The translations under genes and the position numbers were made by a program. The notes under the pieces are model-generated. The model saw only the letters and a list, made by a program, of their open reading frames with translations, did no database searches and had not been told where the DNA came from. Shown piece after piece: positions 31,026-39,086 of a stretch of 64,000 nucleotides of DNA. The first letter of the stretch is position 1. Each line of letters begins with the position of its first letter. The stretch comes from Metabacillus halosaccharovorans (GTDB lineage Bacteria; Bacillota; Bacilli; Bacillales; Bacillaceae), in contig NZ_KV917372.1 in assembly GCF_002019635.1 (NCBI RefSeq), forward strand, positions 744,001 through 808,000, given 5' to 3'.

Positions 31026-32542
31026 TCGCCATCAACCTCTATTTTCAATTCTTGACCAGCAACTACTTTACAAATTATCAACTGTCCATTCGGTTCCTTG
31101 AATTTCGTGATTGATTCAGCATTATCAACGAATGTAGGTGTTACAATATCGCTTTGAGTGCTTAGAACGTCCCTAAGTTCTAAACCAGCTCTAATACTTT
31201 CCGAAAGCGATAGTTTGCTATATGGTTTGTCATCCATCATGATTTCGAAGTCTGGCTTTTGTTCTCCATCGCCTTTGTTTTGTTTGAATAACCGAACGGA
31301 CAATGTAGTAAATAGTGATTGAACTTTTTCCGCCTGTAGATCCGCTTCTTTTGCCTTGTATTCTTTGATTGTGTCCAGAATAAGGATTGATTCATTAAGT
31401 GATTCAAGAGTTGCTTTTTCTTCTTGTTCCGCTTCATTTACTTGTTTTTGTAATCTCTCAAACTGTGAATATTTCTGAACTGCTTCTCTTAATGGCTGAC
31501 CAGAAGCATTAAGTTTTTTGATCTTTTCCATAAGCTCGTTATTATCGATATATTCCATTTCATTTAGTTTTTCTCGAAGTTCCAAACGTTTTTTTAATAA
31601 TGCGTTGTGATTTGCTTTATATTGTTCCATTCGCTTCTCTTTATCTTCTTTAACAGCTTCAATAGATTCTTCATCTAAAGGACGTTTGCAAGTCTTGCAG
31701 CATTCATCAATAACTTCATTTTTAAGAGGAATCCAATTGTGTTTTGAAATATCAATTTGATCTTGCAAAGATTGAATTTCAGCAGAAACTATATTGTATT
31801 CTCTGTTAACATCTGCTGAATGATCATATTGTTTTTCAAGTTCTCTCACTTGCTTATCGATTTGTGAAAGCTCTGCTTTTAAAGAGTCTAAAGGAGCTAC
31901 TTCTTTAGGAAGTTGATCAAGTTGTTCTTTTAATGTTTTTGTCCGACTTTGTGCAGCAATATATTTTTTATCAAGATTTGTTTTATTAGAACTATGAATC
32001 TTTTTAATATCTTCTAAAGAATGCTTTTTCAATAGATTTCCTAATAGTTCGGATTGAGTAGGTAATAATTCTTTTAGAACTTCTTTGTTAGCTGGAGAAG
32101 GAACATATTGCAAAATCATTTCACGCTGTTTTTCCCAATGTAATTTTGGAAAATAACTAGGGTTGAATAATGACAGAAACAAATTCCTATCAAATAATTT
32201 TTCAACCATTTCATTAAAATCTTTTGCTTTGGAAGGAACCTCATTAATGAAATATTGCGCCGCCTTCCCTTTCTTTAATCCACGTCCTAAAAGAATAGCT
32301 TTATTATTAACTGAAAGAAGTAACTGAACCAATGTTTGCTCTGCTTCATAGGTAATAGGTGTCGGATCTAACTTGCTTCCAAGCGTGTCTGTGCCGTATA
32401 ATAACCAACAAATGGATTCAGGGATTGTTGATTTTCCCTTTCCGTTATCAGCGAAGATCTTAGTCAGGTCGCCAAACTTAACTTTAAGATCTTCGTGGAC
32501 TTTGAAATTCTCTAACTTTAATTCTGTGAATTTAATAATCAT
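31022..32542 (-). CDS. Rad50/SbcC-like ABC ATPase with zinc-hook-like CxxC
   Basis: 506 residues. The N-terminal part has KFTELKLENFKVHEDLKVKF and the P-loop DNGKGKSTI (about residue 33-41). Long coiled coils (about 170-420) surround a CCKTCKRPL turn (about residue 280), like a small zinc hook. The end carries YSKLSLSESIRAGLELRD (ABC signature region) and TPTFVDNAESI (Walker B). This compact SMC-type ATPase is common next to phage RecT/Bet. It probably processes or tethers DNA ends. No SbcD-type nuclease is adjacent. Confidence 0.85.
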   Translation of the reverse strand: MIIKFTELKLENFKVHEDLKVKFGDLTKIFADNGKGKSTIPESICWLLYGTDTLGSKLDPTPITYEAEQTLVQLLLSVNNKAILLGRGLKKGKAAQYFINEVPSKAKDFNEMVEKLFDRNLFLSLFNPSYFPKLHWEKQREMILQYVPSPANKEVLKELLPTQSELLGNLLKKHSLEDIKKIHSSNKTNLDKKYIAAQSRTKTLKEQLDQLPKEVAPLDSLKAELSQIDKQVRELEKQYDHSADVNREYNIVSAEIQSLQDQIDISKHNWIPLKNEVIDECCKTCKRPLDEESIEAVKEDKEKRMEQYKANHNALLKKRLELREKLNEMEYIDNNELMEKIKKLNASGQPLREAVQKYSQFERLQKQVNEAEQEEKATLESLNESILILDTIKEYKAKEADLQAEKVQSLFTTLSVRLFKQNKGDGEQKPDFEIMMDDKPYSKLSLSESIRAGLELRDVLSTQSDIVTPTFVDNAESITKFKEPNGQLIICKVVAGQELKIEVDGE

Positions 32543-32570
32543 TTTTCCGATTTCCTCCTACCATTCTTTT

Positions 32571-32714
32571 TTACAAGATTCCAAAATGCTTTAATGATTC
32601 AAAAATCACATAACCAATTCCACCTATAACAGCTAAAGACAATAAGGCGTTAAATATGAAAATCACCCAAAACATTTTTGTTGTTTGTTTGAATTCAGTA
32701 TCAAAATTGTTCAC
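32571..32714 (-). CDS. Small membrane protein, 47 aa
   Basis: GTG start at 32714, with GGAGGTGAGCAAGA just upstream. It reads NNFDTEFKQTTKMFWVIFIF, then a continuous hydrophobic helix (about residues 14-38: LLSLAVIGGIGYVIF) and SLKHFGIL at the end. A single-span membrane peptide in the early operon; similar small membrane proteins are frequent in Bacillus phages. Its start overlaps the stop of the upstream gene. Function unknown. Confidence 0.65.
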   Translation of the reverse strand: MNNFDTEFKQTTKMFWVIFIFNALLSLAVIGGIGYVIFESLKHFGIL

Positions 32715-32860
32715 TCTTGCTCACCTCCTTCAAGTGGATTTTCAATCATATATCCAACCGTGACGATTTCTCGCAAATCCGTTGAATGTTCAACACCTTC
32801 AAGCTTTAAATGTTCATCACCATCAGCAATATAATTCAAAAGAACTTTATCAACTTTCAA
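32711..32860 (-). CDS. Small phage hypothetical protein, 49 aa
   Basis: Start placed at TTG 32860, since AAAGGGG lies 8 bases upstream; the frame is open to 32923 but that would sit inside the preceding gene. It reads LKVDKVLLNYIADGDEHLKL, then STDLREIVTVGYMIENPLEG. Acidic and soluble. No family recognised. Overlaps the upstream gene by 11 bases and the next by 4. Confidence 0.5.
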   Translation of the reverse strand: MKVDKVLLNYIADGDEHLKLEGVEHSTDLREIVTVGYMIENPLEGGEQE

Positions 32861-33239
32861 CGATTTCACCCCTTTCAAACTCGCTCTTAGTGATAGAGAT
32901 AATAAAATCAAAATATTTATCATAGTTTCTTTGTCGTAAAAGAGCTAAATAAGTTAGTCCTTCTGAAAGAGTAGCCCACCACGAAAGCCTATATTTTTTG
33001 AAGAAACTCCTATGATCTAGTAGGACTGTATCTCTGATCAGATCATTGAAATTAAACTTATAAACGTGAGTGACTAACTTTTGATAGGAAGCTAGGCTTT
33101 CAAGCATTAATTCATCTGGTTCTGTTTGTAAAACCAGCCACTCTAAACCATTGACTCCTTCCTTGATCTTGTCTTCATACATTTCATTTTCAAGCCTGCA
33201 ACAAGCTCCAATTACTTTCCATGTGGCTAAAAAACCCAT
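32850..33239 (-). CDS. Phage hypothetical protein, 129 aa
   Basis: ATG 33239 (MGFLATWKVIGACCRLENEM) with AAAGGAG 7 bases upstream; an upstream in-frame start at 33248 overlaps that ribosome site. All-helical, with KIKEGVNGLEWLVLQTEPDE and FKKYRLSWWATLSEGLTYL. No recognised motif. It lies in the early operon between the antirepressor group and the recombination genes. Function unknown. Confidence 0.6.
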   Translation of the reverse strand: MGFLATWKVIGACCRLENEMYEDKIKEGVNGLEWLVLQTEPDELMLESLASYQKLVTHVYKFNFNDLIRDTVLLDHRSFFKKYRLSWWATLSEGLTYLALLRQRNYDKYFDFIISITKSEFERGEIVES

Positions 33240-33254
33240 TGTTTGCACTCCTTT

Positions 33255-33347
33255 CTAAATTTTGAGTTTGCCTTTAGATGCTGCATACAGAAACATTAAC
33301 CGATGTTCTAGTGACATTGAAAACCATTGTCTAGGTGTTGTTTTCAT
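33255..33347 (-). CDS. Very small phage protein, 30 aa
   Basis: ATG 33347 overlaps the antirepressor stop (ATGA) and GGAGGGAGAA lies just upstream. It reads MKTTPRQWFSMSLEHRLMFL, then YAASKGKLKI. It is preceded and followed by coupled genes with tight spacing, which supports real translation. The motif TPRQWxxMSxEHRxxFLYAASKG looks conserved-phage-like to me but I cannot name a family. Confidence 0.5.
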   Translation of the reverse strand: MKTTPRQWFSMSLEHRLMFLYAASKGKLKI

Positions 33348-34129
33348 TTGGATTCTCCCTCCAATTCAACATCGTATTTGATAGCCATTTCTTTAACGAT
33401 AGCTAAATATATCTCTAGCAATCTCTTATCTTCTCCAATAACATCTAATTTGGAAACTTTATCAATTTTAAAGGTTGCCATACCTTCAAAAGCCATTTTC
33501 TTTTTCTTGTTGGTGACACGGATGGAAAGATTTGCACCTGCTCTATTCTCTAGCAATTCATAACTTTCATTTCGTATATTGCGGTATTGCTCATATCCTC
33601 CAGTTTTCTTAGCGATTCTATTGACGATTTTAGTTGTTTGCTTTCTCCAGTCATTAGGATTTAGAGCAACAATATCAGAAATATTTTCTTGCCTTTTTTC
33701 AGTTTCAACTAATCTTTTTTCGACGTGAGTTAATCTTTTTTCTTGTTCCACAAGCTGATTGATAGATATTTGGAGTATTTCTAGTTGCGATTTTGGTTGT
33801 TCGGATTGATAAGATCCATTTTTTCTTATAGATGGAATCACTTCTATTGCTAACCAATCTTGAAATTGCTCTGCTATTTCGTTTGATGCTTTGAAAGCTA
33901 ATTTATAAACAAGTGGTTCTGGGATAAAATCACCTTTCCCAACATCTTGGGAAACATATCTATTTAAATATCTATTAACTGTTTCCCACCTGATATATTC
34001 TTTATTGTTTTTTATTTGAGTGAATCCCAAGCTTGTTGCAACTTGTTCAATATCGAATAAAATTTGATCCTTTTCTATTTTTGCAGCAACTTCAAATATT
34101 TCATTTTTGAATGTATGTAATTGATTCAT
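33344..34129 (-). CDS. Phage antirepressor with BRO-N-like and ORF6C domains
   Basis: 261 residues. The N-terminal ~110 residues follow the BRO-N pattern (ILFDIEQVATSLGFTQIKN, KLAFKASNEIAEQFQDWL, IPSIRKNGSY). A coiled coil spans about 115-150 (QEKRLTHVEKRLVETEKRQE). The C-terminus is an ORF6C-type domain (VALNPNDWRKQTTKIVNRIA, then YEQYRNIRNESYELLENRAG). Such proteins relieve CI repression or act as early regulators. Located second-to-third after cro in the early operon, as usual. Confidence 0.88.
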   Translation of the reverse strand: MNQLHTFKNEIFEVAAKIEKDQILFDIEQVATSLGFTQIKNNKEYIRWETVNRYLNRYVSQDVGKGDFIPEPLVYKLAFKASNEIAEQFQDWLAIEVIPSIRKNGSYQSEQPKSQLEILQISINQLVEQEKRLTHVEKRLVETEKRQENISDIVALNPNDWRKQTTKIVNRIAKKTGGYEQYRNIRNESYELLENRAGANLSIRVTNKKKKMAFEGMATFKIDKVSKLDVIGEDKRLLEIYLAIVKEMAIKYDVELEGESK

Positions 34130-34449
34130 TTTGTTTCTCCTTTCTCTTTAACTAAATTCGAACAAATATCAATGTTTTTTCTAATCCACTCAATAACCAA
34201 ATCTCTTGGAAATAGAATCCTTTCTCCCACTTTCATTTTGGGGAAATCAGAACGATTAATAATATGTGCATCTAATGTTTGAGGACTCACATTAAAGATG
34301 TGCTTTGCCATTTGTGACTTGCTCAACATGAAAGGTAAATCATATTCTTTCTTACGTTCCTCAACTATTGCTTCTACTACATCAGAAAGAATTTCATGTA
34401 TCTCTTTTCTTAATGAATCTGGAATTGTTTTTAATGAGAATTCAAACAT
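34126..34449 (-). CDS. Helix-turn-helix protein, excisionase-like
   Basis: 107 residues. An N-terminal helix (IPDSLRKEIHEILSDVVEAI) precedes a MerR/Xis-type winged helix: FMLSKSQMAKHIFNVSPQTL, then FPKMKVGERILFPRDLVIEW. Proteins of this type act as excisionases or early regulators in Gram-positive prophages. The start overlaps nothing; the stop overlaps the antirepressor start by 4 bases. Excisionase versus transcription factor cannot be decided by eye. Confidence 0.7.
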   Translation of the reverse strand: MFEFSLKTIPDSLRKEIHEILSDVVEAIVEERKKEYDLPFMLSKSQMAKHIFNVSPQTLDAHIINRSDFPKMKVGERILFPRDLVIEWIRKNIDICSNLVKEKGETK

Positions 34450-34467
34450 CGTTTTCGCTCCAATCCT

Positions 34468-34698
34468 CTATTCATAATTTACGACTTGTATTTCCGTCAT
34501 TTTAATTAAATTTAAATCTAAACTTAGTGTAACAGCTATCTTTGTAAGAGTTTCAATACTTGGTGAATATCTTCCGTTTTCTAAATCTGAGATGTAATTC
34601 CTAGATAAAGATGTTTCTTCTGCTAAATGATGCTGAGTTTTACCTAACTCTTTCCTTTTATCCTGGATAATTTTACCTAACGTTTTCTTGTCTATCAT
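34468..34698 (-). CDS. Cro-like XRE-family repressor
   Basis: 76 residues, almost all a helix-turn-helix XRE domain: KTLGKIIQDKRKELGKTQHH, then SLSRNYISDLENGRYSPSIE. It is divergent from the larger CI gene with a 231-base control region between them, the usual switch layout. It has a strong ribosome site (AGGAGGTGACAC). Its promoter spacer holds one operator box, and a further box lies inside its own 3' end (34486-34500). Confidence 0.9.
   Translation of the reverse strand: MIDKKTLGKIIQDKRKELGKTQHHLAEETSLSRNYISDLENGRYSPSIETLTKIAVTLSLDLNLIKMTEIQVVNYE
34486..34500. promoter_or_regulatory. Operator box inside the 3' end of the cro-like gene
   Basis: TTGTATTTCCGTCAT, identical to the boxes at 34726 and 34831, lies within the last codons of the cro-like gene, about 50 bases before the next gene. 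It may be a distal operator for looping or for control of the downstream gene. Confidence 0.6.
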
Positions 34699-34719
34699 TT
34701 TGTGTCACCTCCTGTTTAT

Positions 34720-34748
34720 AATGTATTGTATTTCCGTCATTTTGTAAA
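34720..34748 (-). promoter_or_regulatory. Candidate early (cro) promoter containing an operator box
   Basis: Minus strand TTTACA (34748-34743), 17-base spacer, TACATT (34725-34720). The box TTGTATTTCCGTCAT (34726-34740) fills the spacer, so bound repressor would block RNA polymerase. Confidence 0.55.
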
Positions 34749-34912
34749 AGTCTAAAATAGAGCAAAATCAAGCAAATAAGCGTAAAATCAAGAAAAATAC
34801 TGGTTATACCGTCATTTTACTTTAAATTACTTGTATTTCCGTCATAATATGATTTGTATTTCCGACTTTTTGATAGTATCATGGTTCTATAAATTACTGG
34901 TTTATCCGACTT
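34726..34912. promoter_or_regulatory. Repressor operator cluster of the lysis-lysogeny switch
   Basis: Five 15-base boxes in the same orientation: TTGTATTTCCGTCAT at 34726 and 34831, TGGTTATACCGTCAT at 34801, TTGTATTTCCGACTT at 34854, TGGTTTATCCGACTT at 34898. Consensus about TTGTATTTCCGTCAT. They lie between divergent CI and Cro genes and are the expected targets of both. Confidence 0.75.
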
Positions 34913-34929
34913 TTAAGGAGCGAAAAATT

Positions 34930-35898
34930 ATGACTGTAGGTAAAAACATTAAATTTTTTAGAAAAAAAGCTGGAATGACTCAAGTTAAACTTGCAGAAAA
35001 AGCAAACATTTCACGTTCGTATTTAGCTGATATTGAAAACAATAGATATAACGTGAGTCTAGAAGTACTAGGTAAGATTGCTAAAGCATTGAATGTAAGT
35101 ACTTCAGTTCTCTTGGGTGAAGATGAAGAACTAACTAATGCAGAGGTTTTGCACATGGAAAAAAAACGCAAGATCCTTGAAATGGTTAATAAATTAACTG
35201 ATGATGAAGGTTATTTTCATGGAGAATATAGAAAAGAAATTTTTAATAAGATTATAAATTCTCCTCTAGATATGTTTAGTGTTTCTGATATTAAACTTTC
35301 TGACAGATATATTGAAATGATGAAGGACTTCTTTGATTCTCCTAATGATTATTCAAGTCTAGAAGCAAAAGAATTCATTGAAGAATTCAATACTATTTTT
35401 AATTACAGAACTATAAAGAAAGCTCTAGATTCAACTTATACAGATGTCTTTGATATTGAAGATAAATTCGATAGATTTGTAAAAAAACACAATGTTAAAC
35501 ACATTTCCAATTCTAAAATTGAAGTTCCAATATTAGGTTCTATATCTGCTGGACAACCAATTGAACAAATAGAATATATTGAGGGATACGAATTAGTCGA
35601 AGCAGAAGATCTTAGGGGTCGAAACGCATTCTGTCTACAGGTAAAGGGGGATAGTATGATAGGTGATGGAATTTTTGACGGTGACACTGTAATTGCTGTG
35701 GAACAACAAGTGGTAACCTCTTCTGATATTGCAGTTGTGGCTATTAACGGTGAGGAAGCTACTTTAAAACGTGTCAAATGCGAGGATGGTATGTGCATTC
35801 TTATGCCATCAAATCCATCTATGCAACCTCAGTTAGTTCCAGCAAATAAAATTCATATATTAGGAAAAGTTATTCAATCAAGAAGACATTTTGAATAA
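34930..35898 (+). CDS. CI-type repressor with S24 (LexA-like) autocleavage domain
   Basis: 322 residues from ATG 34930 with AAGGAG upstream; a longer frame to 34831 overlaps operators and is unlikely. XRE helix-turn-helix at 1-65 (RKKAGMTQVKLAEKANISRS). A helical linker covers about 70-190. The S24 peptidase starts near 195: cleavage site SISAGQPIE (Ala-Gly), catalytic Ser in KGDSMIGDG, catalytic Lys in EEATLKRVK. So repression should be lifted by RecA-stimulated self-cleavage during the SOS response. It is followed directly by the integrase gene. Confidence 0.93.
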   Translation: MTVGKNIKFFRKKAGMTQVKLAEKANISRSYLADIENNRYNVSLEVLGKIAKALNVSTSVLLGEDEELTNAEVLHMEKKRKILEMVNKLTDDEGYFHGEYRKEIFNKIINSPLDMFSVSDIKLSDRYIEMMKDFFDSPNDYSSLEAKEFIEEFNTIFNYRTIKKALDSTYTDVFDIEDKFDRFVKKHNVKHISNSKIEVPILGSISAGQPIEQIEYIEGYELVEAEDLRGRNAFCLQVKGDSMIGDGIFDGDTVIAVEQQVVTSSDIAVVAINGEEATLKRVKCEDGMCILMPSNPSMQPQLVPANKIHILGKVIQSRRHFE

Positions 35899-35912
35899 GG
35901 AGAGTGTTAATA

Positions 35913-37067
35913 ATGGCTACATTTCGAAAGCGTGGAGATAAGTGGGAATATAGAATCTCGTACAAAGATCCCTTTTCTCAAAAATATAAAGTTAAATCAA
36001 AGAGTGGATTCAAAACAAAAAAAGAAGCACAAACTGCTGCTTCTGAAGTAGAACTAGAATTAGTAAATGGTTTTGAAAAACATAATTCATTAATAACTTT
36101 AGAAAACTATTTAAATGATTGGTTACACAAATATAAAAAAGATAATATCAAAAAAAATACGTTTATCTTACATCAACAAAATATAAAAAATCATATTCTC
36201 CCCTATTTCAAAAAGATTGTTATTAAAGAAATAAAACCAATTATGTATCAAAAATTTATTAATCATTTAACTGAAAAAGGTTATAGTAAAAGAACTGTCG
36301 AAATTGTTCATGGTACAATGTATAATGCATTAGAAAAAGCAGTAACTATAGGTAAGTTAGAGAAAAATCCGTGTGTAGGTGCTACTGTTTCAAATAAAAA
36401 TAACAATAAGAAAAATGAACTAGAGTATTTGCCATCTGAAGACATTACCCTCTTCCTTCAAACTGCATACAAATACAATTATATTTACTACATCTTCTTT
36501 CGCGCTTTAATCGAAACTGGAATGAGAAAGGGTGAAGCTGCAGCATTACAATGGACAGATATTAATTTAAAAGAAAACTATATTGATATTAACAAAACTT
36601 TAGATTTTTCTGCTAAAACAAAAGAAGATTTATTCGGAGAGCCTAAAACGTTCGATTCAAAAAGAAGAATTTCAATCACACAACCTTTATCATCTGCATT
36701 ACACAAACATAAAAAATGGCAATTTGAAAATAAAGAAGTTTTGAAGGATGAATATAAGCACGATCTTAACTTAGTGTTTTGTCGGATGGATGGAGATATC
36801 TTACCTAAATCTACTCTTTTTAATGCTTTTAGTAGAATACTAAAACAAGCTGGGTTAAATAAACTTCCTATTCATTCTTTAAGACATACGCATGCTGTAC
36901 TTCAATTAGAAGCTGGAGCAGATATGAAGTATATACAAGAACGTTTAGGTCATAAAAGTATGATGGTTACAGCAGATATATATTCTCATATCAGTAAAAA
37001 TCTTGACCAAAAACGCATTAATCAATATGAGGAATACATGAACAACATTATTGAATTAGATATATAA
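35913..37067 (+). CDS. Tyrosine-recombinase integrase
   Basis: 384 residues from ATG 35913 with AAGGAGAG upstream. The N-terminus is an AP2-like arm-binding domain (MATFRKRGDKWEYRISYKDP), then a SAM-like core-binding domain (about 60-160). The catalytic domain has the first Arg in ALIETGMRKGEAAALQW, HxxR in PIHSLRHTHAVLQ, and the Tyr in LGHKSMMVTADIYSHIS. It inserts and excises the prophage. It lies 15 bases after CI, so the two are probably cotranscribed. It ends about 110 bases from glnA, at the prophage edge. Confidence 0.95.
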   Translation: MATFRKRGDKWEYRISYKDPFSQKYKVKSKSGFKTKKEAQTAASEVELELVNGFEKHNSLITLENYLNDWLHKYKKDNIKKNTFILHQQNIKNHILPYFKKIVIKEIKPIMYQKFINHLTEKGYSKRTVEIVHGTMYNALEKAVTIGKLEKNPCVGATVSNKNNNKKNELEYLPSEDITLFLQTAYKYNYIYYIFFRALIETGMRKGEAAALQWTDINLKENYIDINKTLDFSAKTKEDLFGEPKTFDSKRRISITQPLSSALHKHKKWQFENKEVLKDEYKHDLNLVFCRMDGDILPKSTLFNAFSRILKQAGLNKLPIHSLRHTHAVLQLEAGADMKYIQERLGHKSMMVTADIYSHISKNLDQKRINQYEEYMNNIIELDI

Positions 37068-37140
37068 ACCAAAATTATTTTGGTCAAATTTTGGTCATAT
37101 TAAAACCTCGCTTCCAATATCTCAGTTCGACCAAACAAAG
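37068..37140. other. Prophage-chromosome junction with repeats near integrase end (candidate att region)
   Basis: Just after the integrase stop is a perfect palindrome (ACCAAAAT-T-ATTTTGGT, 37068-37084) overlapping two direct copies of TTTTGGTCA (37078-37086, 37089-37097). These could be integrase arm sites. The att core must lie between here and the glnA terminator but needs the other prophage end to define. Confidence 0.5.
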
Positions 37141-37172
37141 AAAAAAGCCTCAATACCAGTGGTATCAAGGCT
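37141..37172 (-). terminator. glnA terminator
   Basis: On the minus strand AAGCCTTGATACC pairs with GGTATTGAGGCTT (two mismatches) around a 3-base loop, followed by a T run (37146-37141). Confidence 0.8.
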
Positions 37173-37180
37173 TCATGTTA

Positions 37181-38515
37181 TTAATACATTGACATGTATT
37201 GTTCTCTTTCCCATGGGTGTACTTGAGTACGGAACATATCCCATTCGATTTCTTTCGCTTCAATGAAGTGTTCAAATAGGTGCTCACCTAACGCATGTTT
37301 CATTGTGCTGTCAGCTTTTAATAAATCTAGTGCCTGTGCTAATGTCGCCGGTAAATCCACGATACCATTTTCAACACGCTCTTCTTTTGACATAACATAA
37401 ATGTTGCGGTCAATTGGTTTTGGAGCTTCAAGATTATTTTTAATTCCATCAAGACCAGCTGCTAATAAAACACTCATTGCTAAATAAGGGTTTGCTGCAG
37501 GGTCAACACTACGCACTTCAACACGTGTACTTAGGCCGCGAGATGCCGGAATACGAATTAATGGACTTCTGTTTTGCGCAGACCAAGCAACATAACAAGG
37601 TGCTTCATAACCAGGTACAAGACGTTTATATGAATTAACCGTTGGGTTTGTCACTGCTGTAAAGGCAGGAGCGTGCTTAATTATACCTGCAATAAATTGT
37701 CTTGCAGTATCACTTAATTGCAAGTCTCCGTTTGGATCTAGGAATGCATTTTCACCTTTACTGAATAAAGATAAGTTACAGTGCATACCTGAACCATTAA
37801 CACCGAATAAAGGTTTTGGCATAAATGTAGCATGCAAACCATGCTTGCGAGCAATTGTCTTAACGACTAGCTTAAATGTTTGAATATCATCACATGCTTT
37901 AATTGCAGAAGCATATTTAAAATCAATTTCATGTTGCCCCGGTGCAACTTCATGGTGAGAAGCTTCAATTTCGAAGCCCATTTCTTCTAGTTCTAGAACG
38001 ATATCACGACGGCAGTTTTCACCAAGATCAGTTGGTGCTAAGTCGAAATATCCGCCATTATCATTAAGTTCCAGAGTAGGCTCACCTTTTGCATCTAATT
38101 TAAATAAGAAAAATTCTGGTTCTGGCCCTAAGTTGAAATCAGTAAAGCCAAGTTCTTCCATTTCAGAAAGAAGACGGCGTAAATTATTACGTGGGTCTCC
38201 TGCAAACGGCGTTCCATCCGGATTATAGATATCACAGATAAAACGTGCTACTTTTCCTTTTTCAGCAGTCCAAGGGAAGATTACAAATGTATCTAAATCT
38301 GGATATAAATACATATCAGATTCTTCAATACGTACAAACCCTTCAATTGAAGAACCATCAAACATCATTTTATTGTCTAGTGCTTTATCTAGCTGACTTG
38401 TTGGGATTTCAACGTTTTTGATCGTTCCAAGAATATCCGTGAATTGCAAACGGATATATTTTACATTGTTTTCTTTTACCAAACTCACTATATCTTCTCT
38501 TGAATATTTAGCCAC
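37181..38515 (-). CDS. glnA: Glutamine synthetase type I
   Basis: 444 residues, the usual Bacillus GS length. It makes glutamine from glutamate, ammonia and ATP in the cytoplasm. Visible motifs: [12 protein letters not shown] (Asp-50 loop), [46 protein letters not shown] (Glu flap) and [13 protein letters not shown]. The adenylylation loop of enteric enzymes is replaced, as in other Firmicutes, where feedback-inhibited GS instead controls GlnR and TnrA. Cotranscribed with glnR 63 bases upstream. The prophage lies directly downstream. Confidence 0.98.
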   Translation of the reverse strand: MAKYSREDIVSLVKENNVKYIRLQFTDILGTIKNVEIPTSQLDKALDNKMMFDGSSIEGFVRIEESDMYLYPDLDTFVIFPWTAEKGKVARFICDIYNPDGTPFAGDPRNNLRRLLSEMEELGFTDFNLGPEPEFFLFKLDAKGEPTLELNDNGGYFDLAPTDLGENCRRDIVLELEEMGFEIEASHHEVAPGQHEIDFKYASAIKACDDIQTFKLVVKTIARKHGLHATFMPKPLFGVNGSGMHCNLSLFSKGENAFLDPNGDLQLSDTARQFIAGIIKHAPAFTAVTNPTVNSYKRLVPGYEAPCYVAWSAQNRSPLIRIPASRGLSTRVEVRSVDPAANPYLAMSVLLAAGLDGIKNNLEAPKPIDRNIYVMSKEERVENGIVDLPATLAQALDLLKADSTMKHALGEHLFEHFIEAKEIEWDMFRTQVHPWEREQYMSMY

Positions 38516-38578
38516 CCTTAAAATCTCCTCTCCAATTTCAAAAAGTTTATATTCAATTTTTCATTGCTACTATATTAA

Positions 38579-38980
38579 TTAGTGGAAAAATCTCGACATG
38601 TCTCCATGTCTTAAAGTAGGTCGATTAAAACGACCTGCTTGCATGAGCTCAGATTTAAGAAGCTTTCGTAACTCTGAATCGCTTATATCAGGTTTTTCAA
38701 CTGTTTTAGGTTGCTCTTGTTTTTCTTCAATATGTGAGCTATTGCGAGAAAAGATCTCTTTTATTCCCGCTAAGTTGACACCCTGTTCAATCAAATTACG
38801 AATCTCCAATAATTTATCTACATCGTTAAAAGAAAATAATCTTCTATTGCTCTCCGTTCTAGCTGGAAAGATCAATTCATTTTCTTCATAATAACGAATT
38901 TGTCTTGCAGATAAATCTGTGAGCTGCATAACAATTCCAATAGGAAATAGGGGCATTGAGCGTCGAATATTATCACTCAT
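38579..38980 (-). CDS. glnR: Nitrogen repressor GlnR (MerR family)
   Basis: 133 residues. MerR-type winged helix: [21 protein letters not shown], then [20 protein letters not shown]. The C-terminal tail (about 85-133, [20 protein letters not shown]) is the part that senses feedback-inhibited GS in B. subtilis. It represses glnRA under nitrogen excess. Two GlnR-type operators and a sigma-A promoter lie directly upstream. First gene of the glnRA operon. Confidence 0.97.
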   Translation of the reverse strand: MSDNIRRSMPLFPIGIVMQLTDLSARQIRYYEENELIFPARTESNRRLFSFNDVDKLLEIRNLIEQGVNLAGIKEIFSRNSSHIEEKQEQPKTVEKPDISDSELRKLLKSELMQAGRFNRPTLRHGDMSRFFH

Positions 38981-39010
38981 GTTATTCGCTCCTTTTAGTT
39001 AACTAATTTC

Positions 39011-39039
39011 ATTATAACCTATGTAACATTATGTGTCAA
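39011..39039 (-). promoter_or_regulatory. Sigma-A promoter of glnRA
   Basis: Minus strand TTGACA (39039-39034), 17-base spacer, TATAAT (39016-39011): both hexamers are perfect. The -10 ends 31 bases before the glnR ATG. Confidence 0.88.
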
Positions 39040-39061
39040 TCAAATGTCAGCTTACATAACA
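39022..39061. promoter_or_regulatory. GlnR/TnrA operators of glnRA
   Basis: 39045-39061 is TGTCAGCTTACATAACA, an exact TGTNA-N7-TNACA site. 39022-39038 (TGTAA-N7-TGTCA) is a one-mismatch second site overlapping the promoter spacer and -35. Two adjacent sites match the B. subtilis glnRA arrangement. Confidence 0.85.
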
Positions 39062-39086
39062 TAGAATTCTATATCTATATTGGTAG

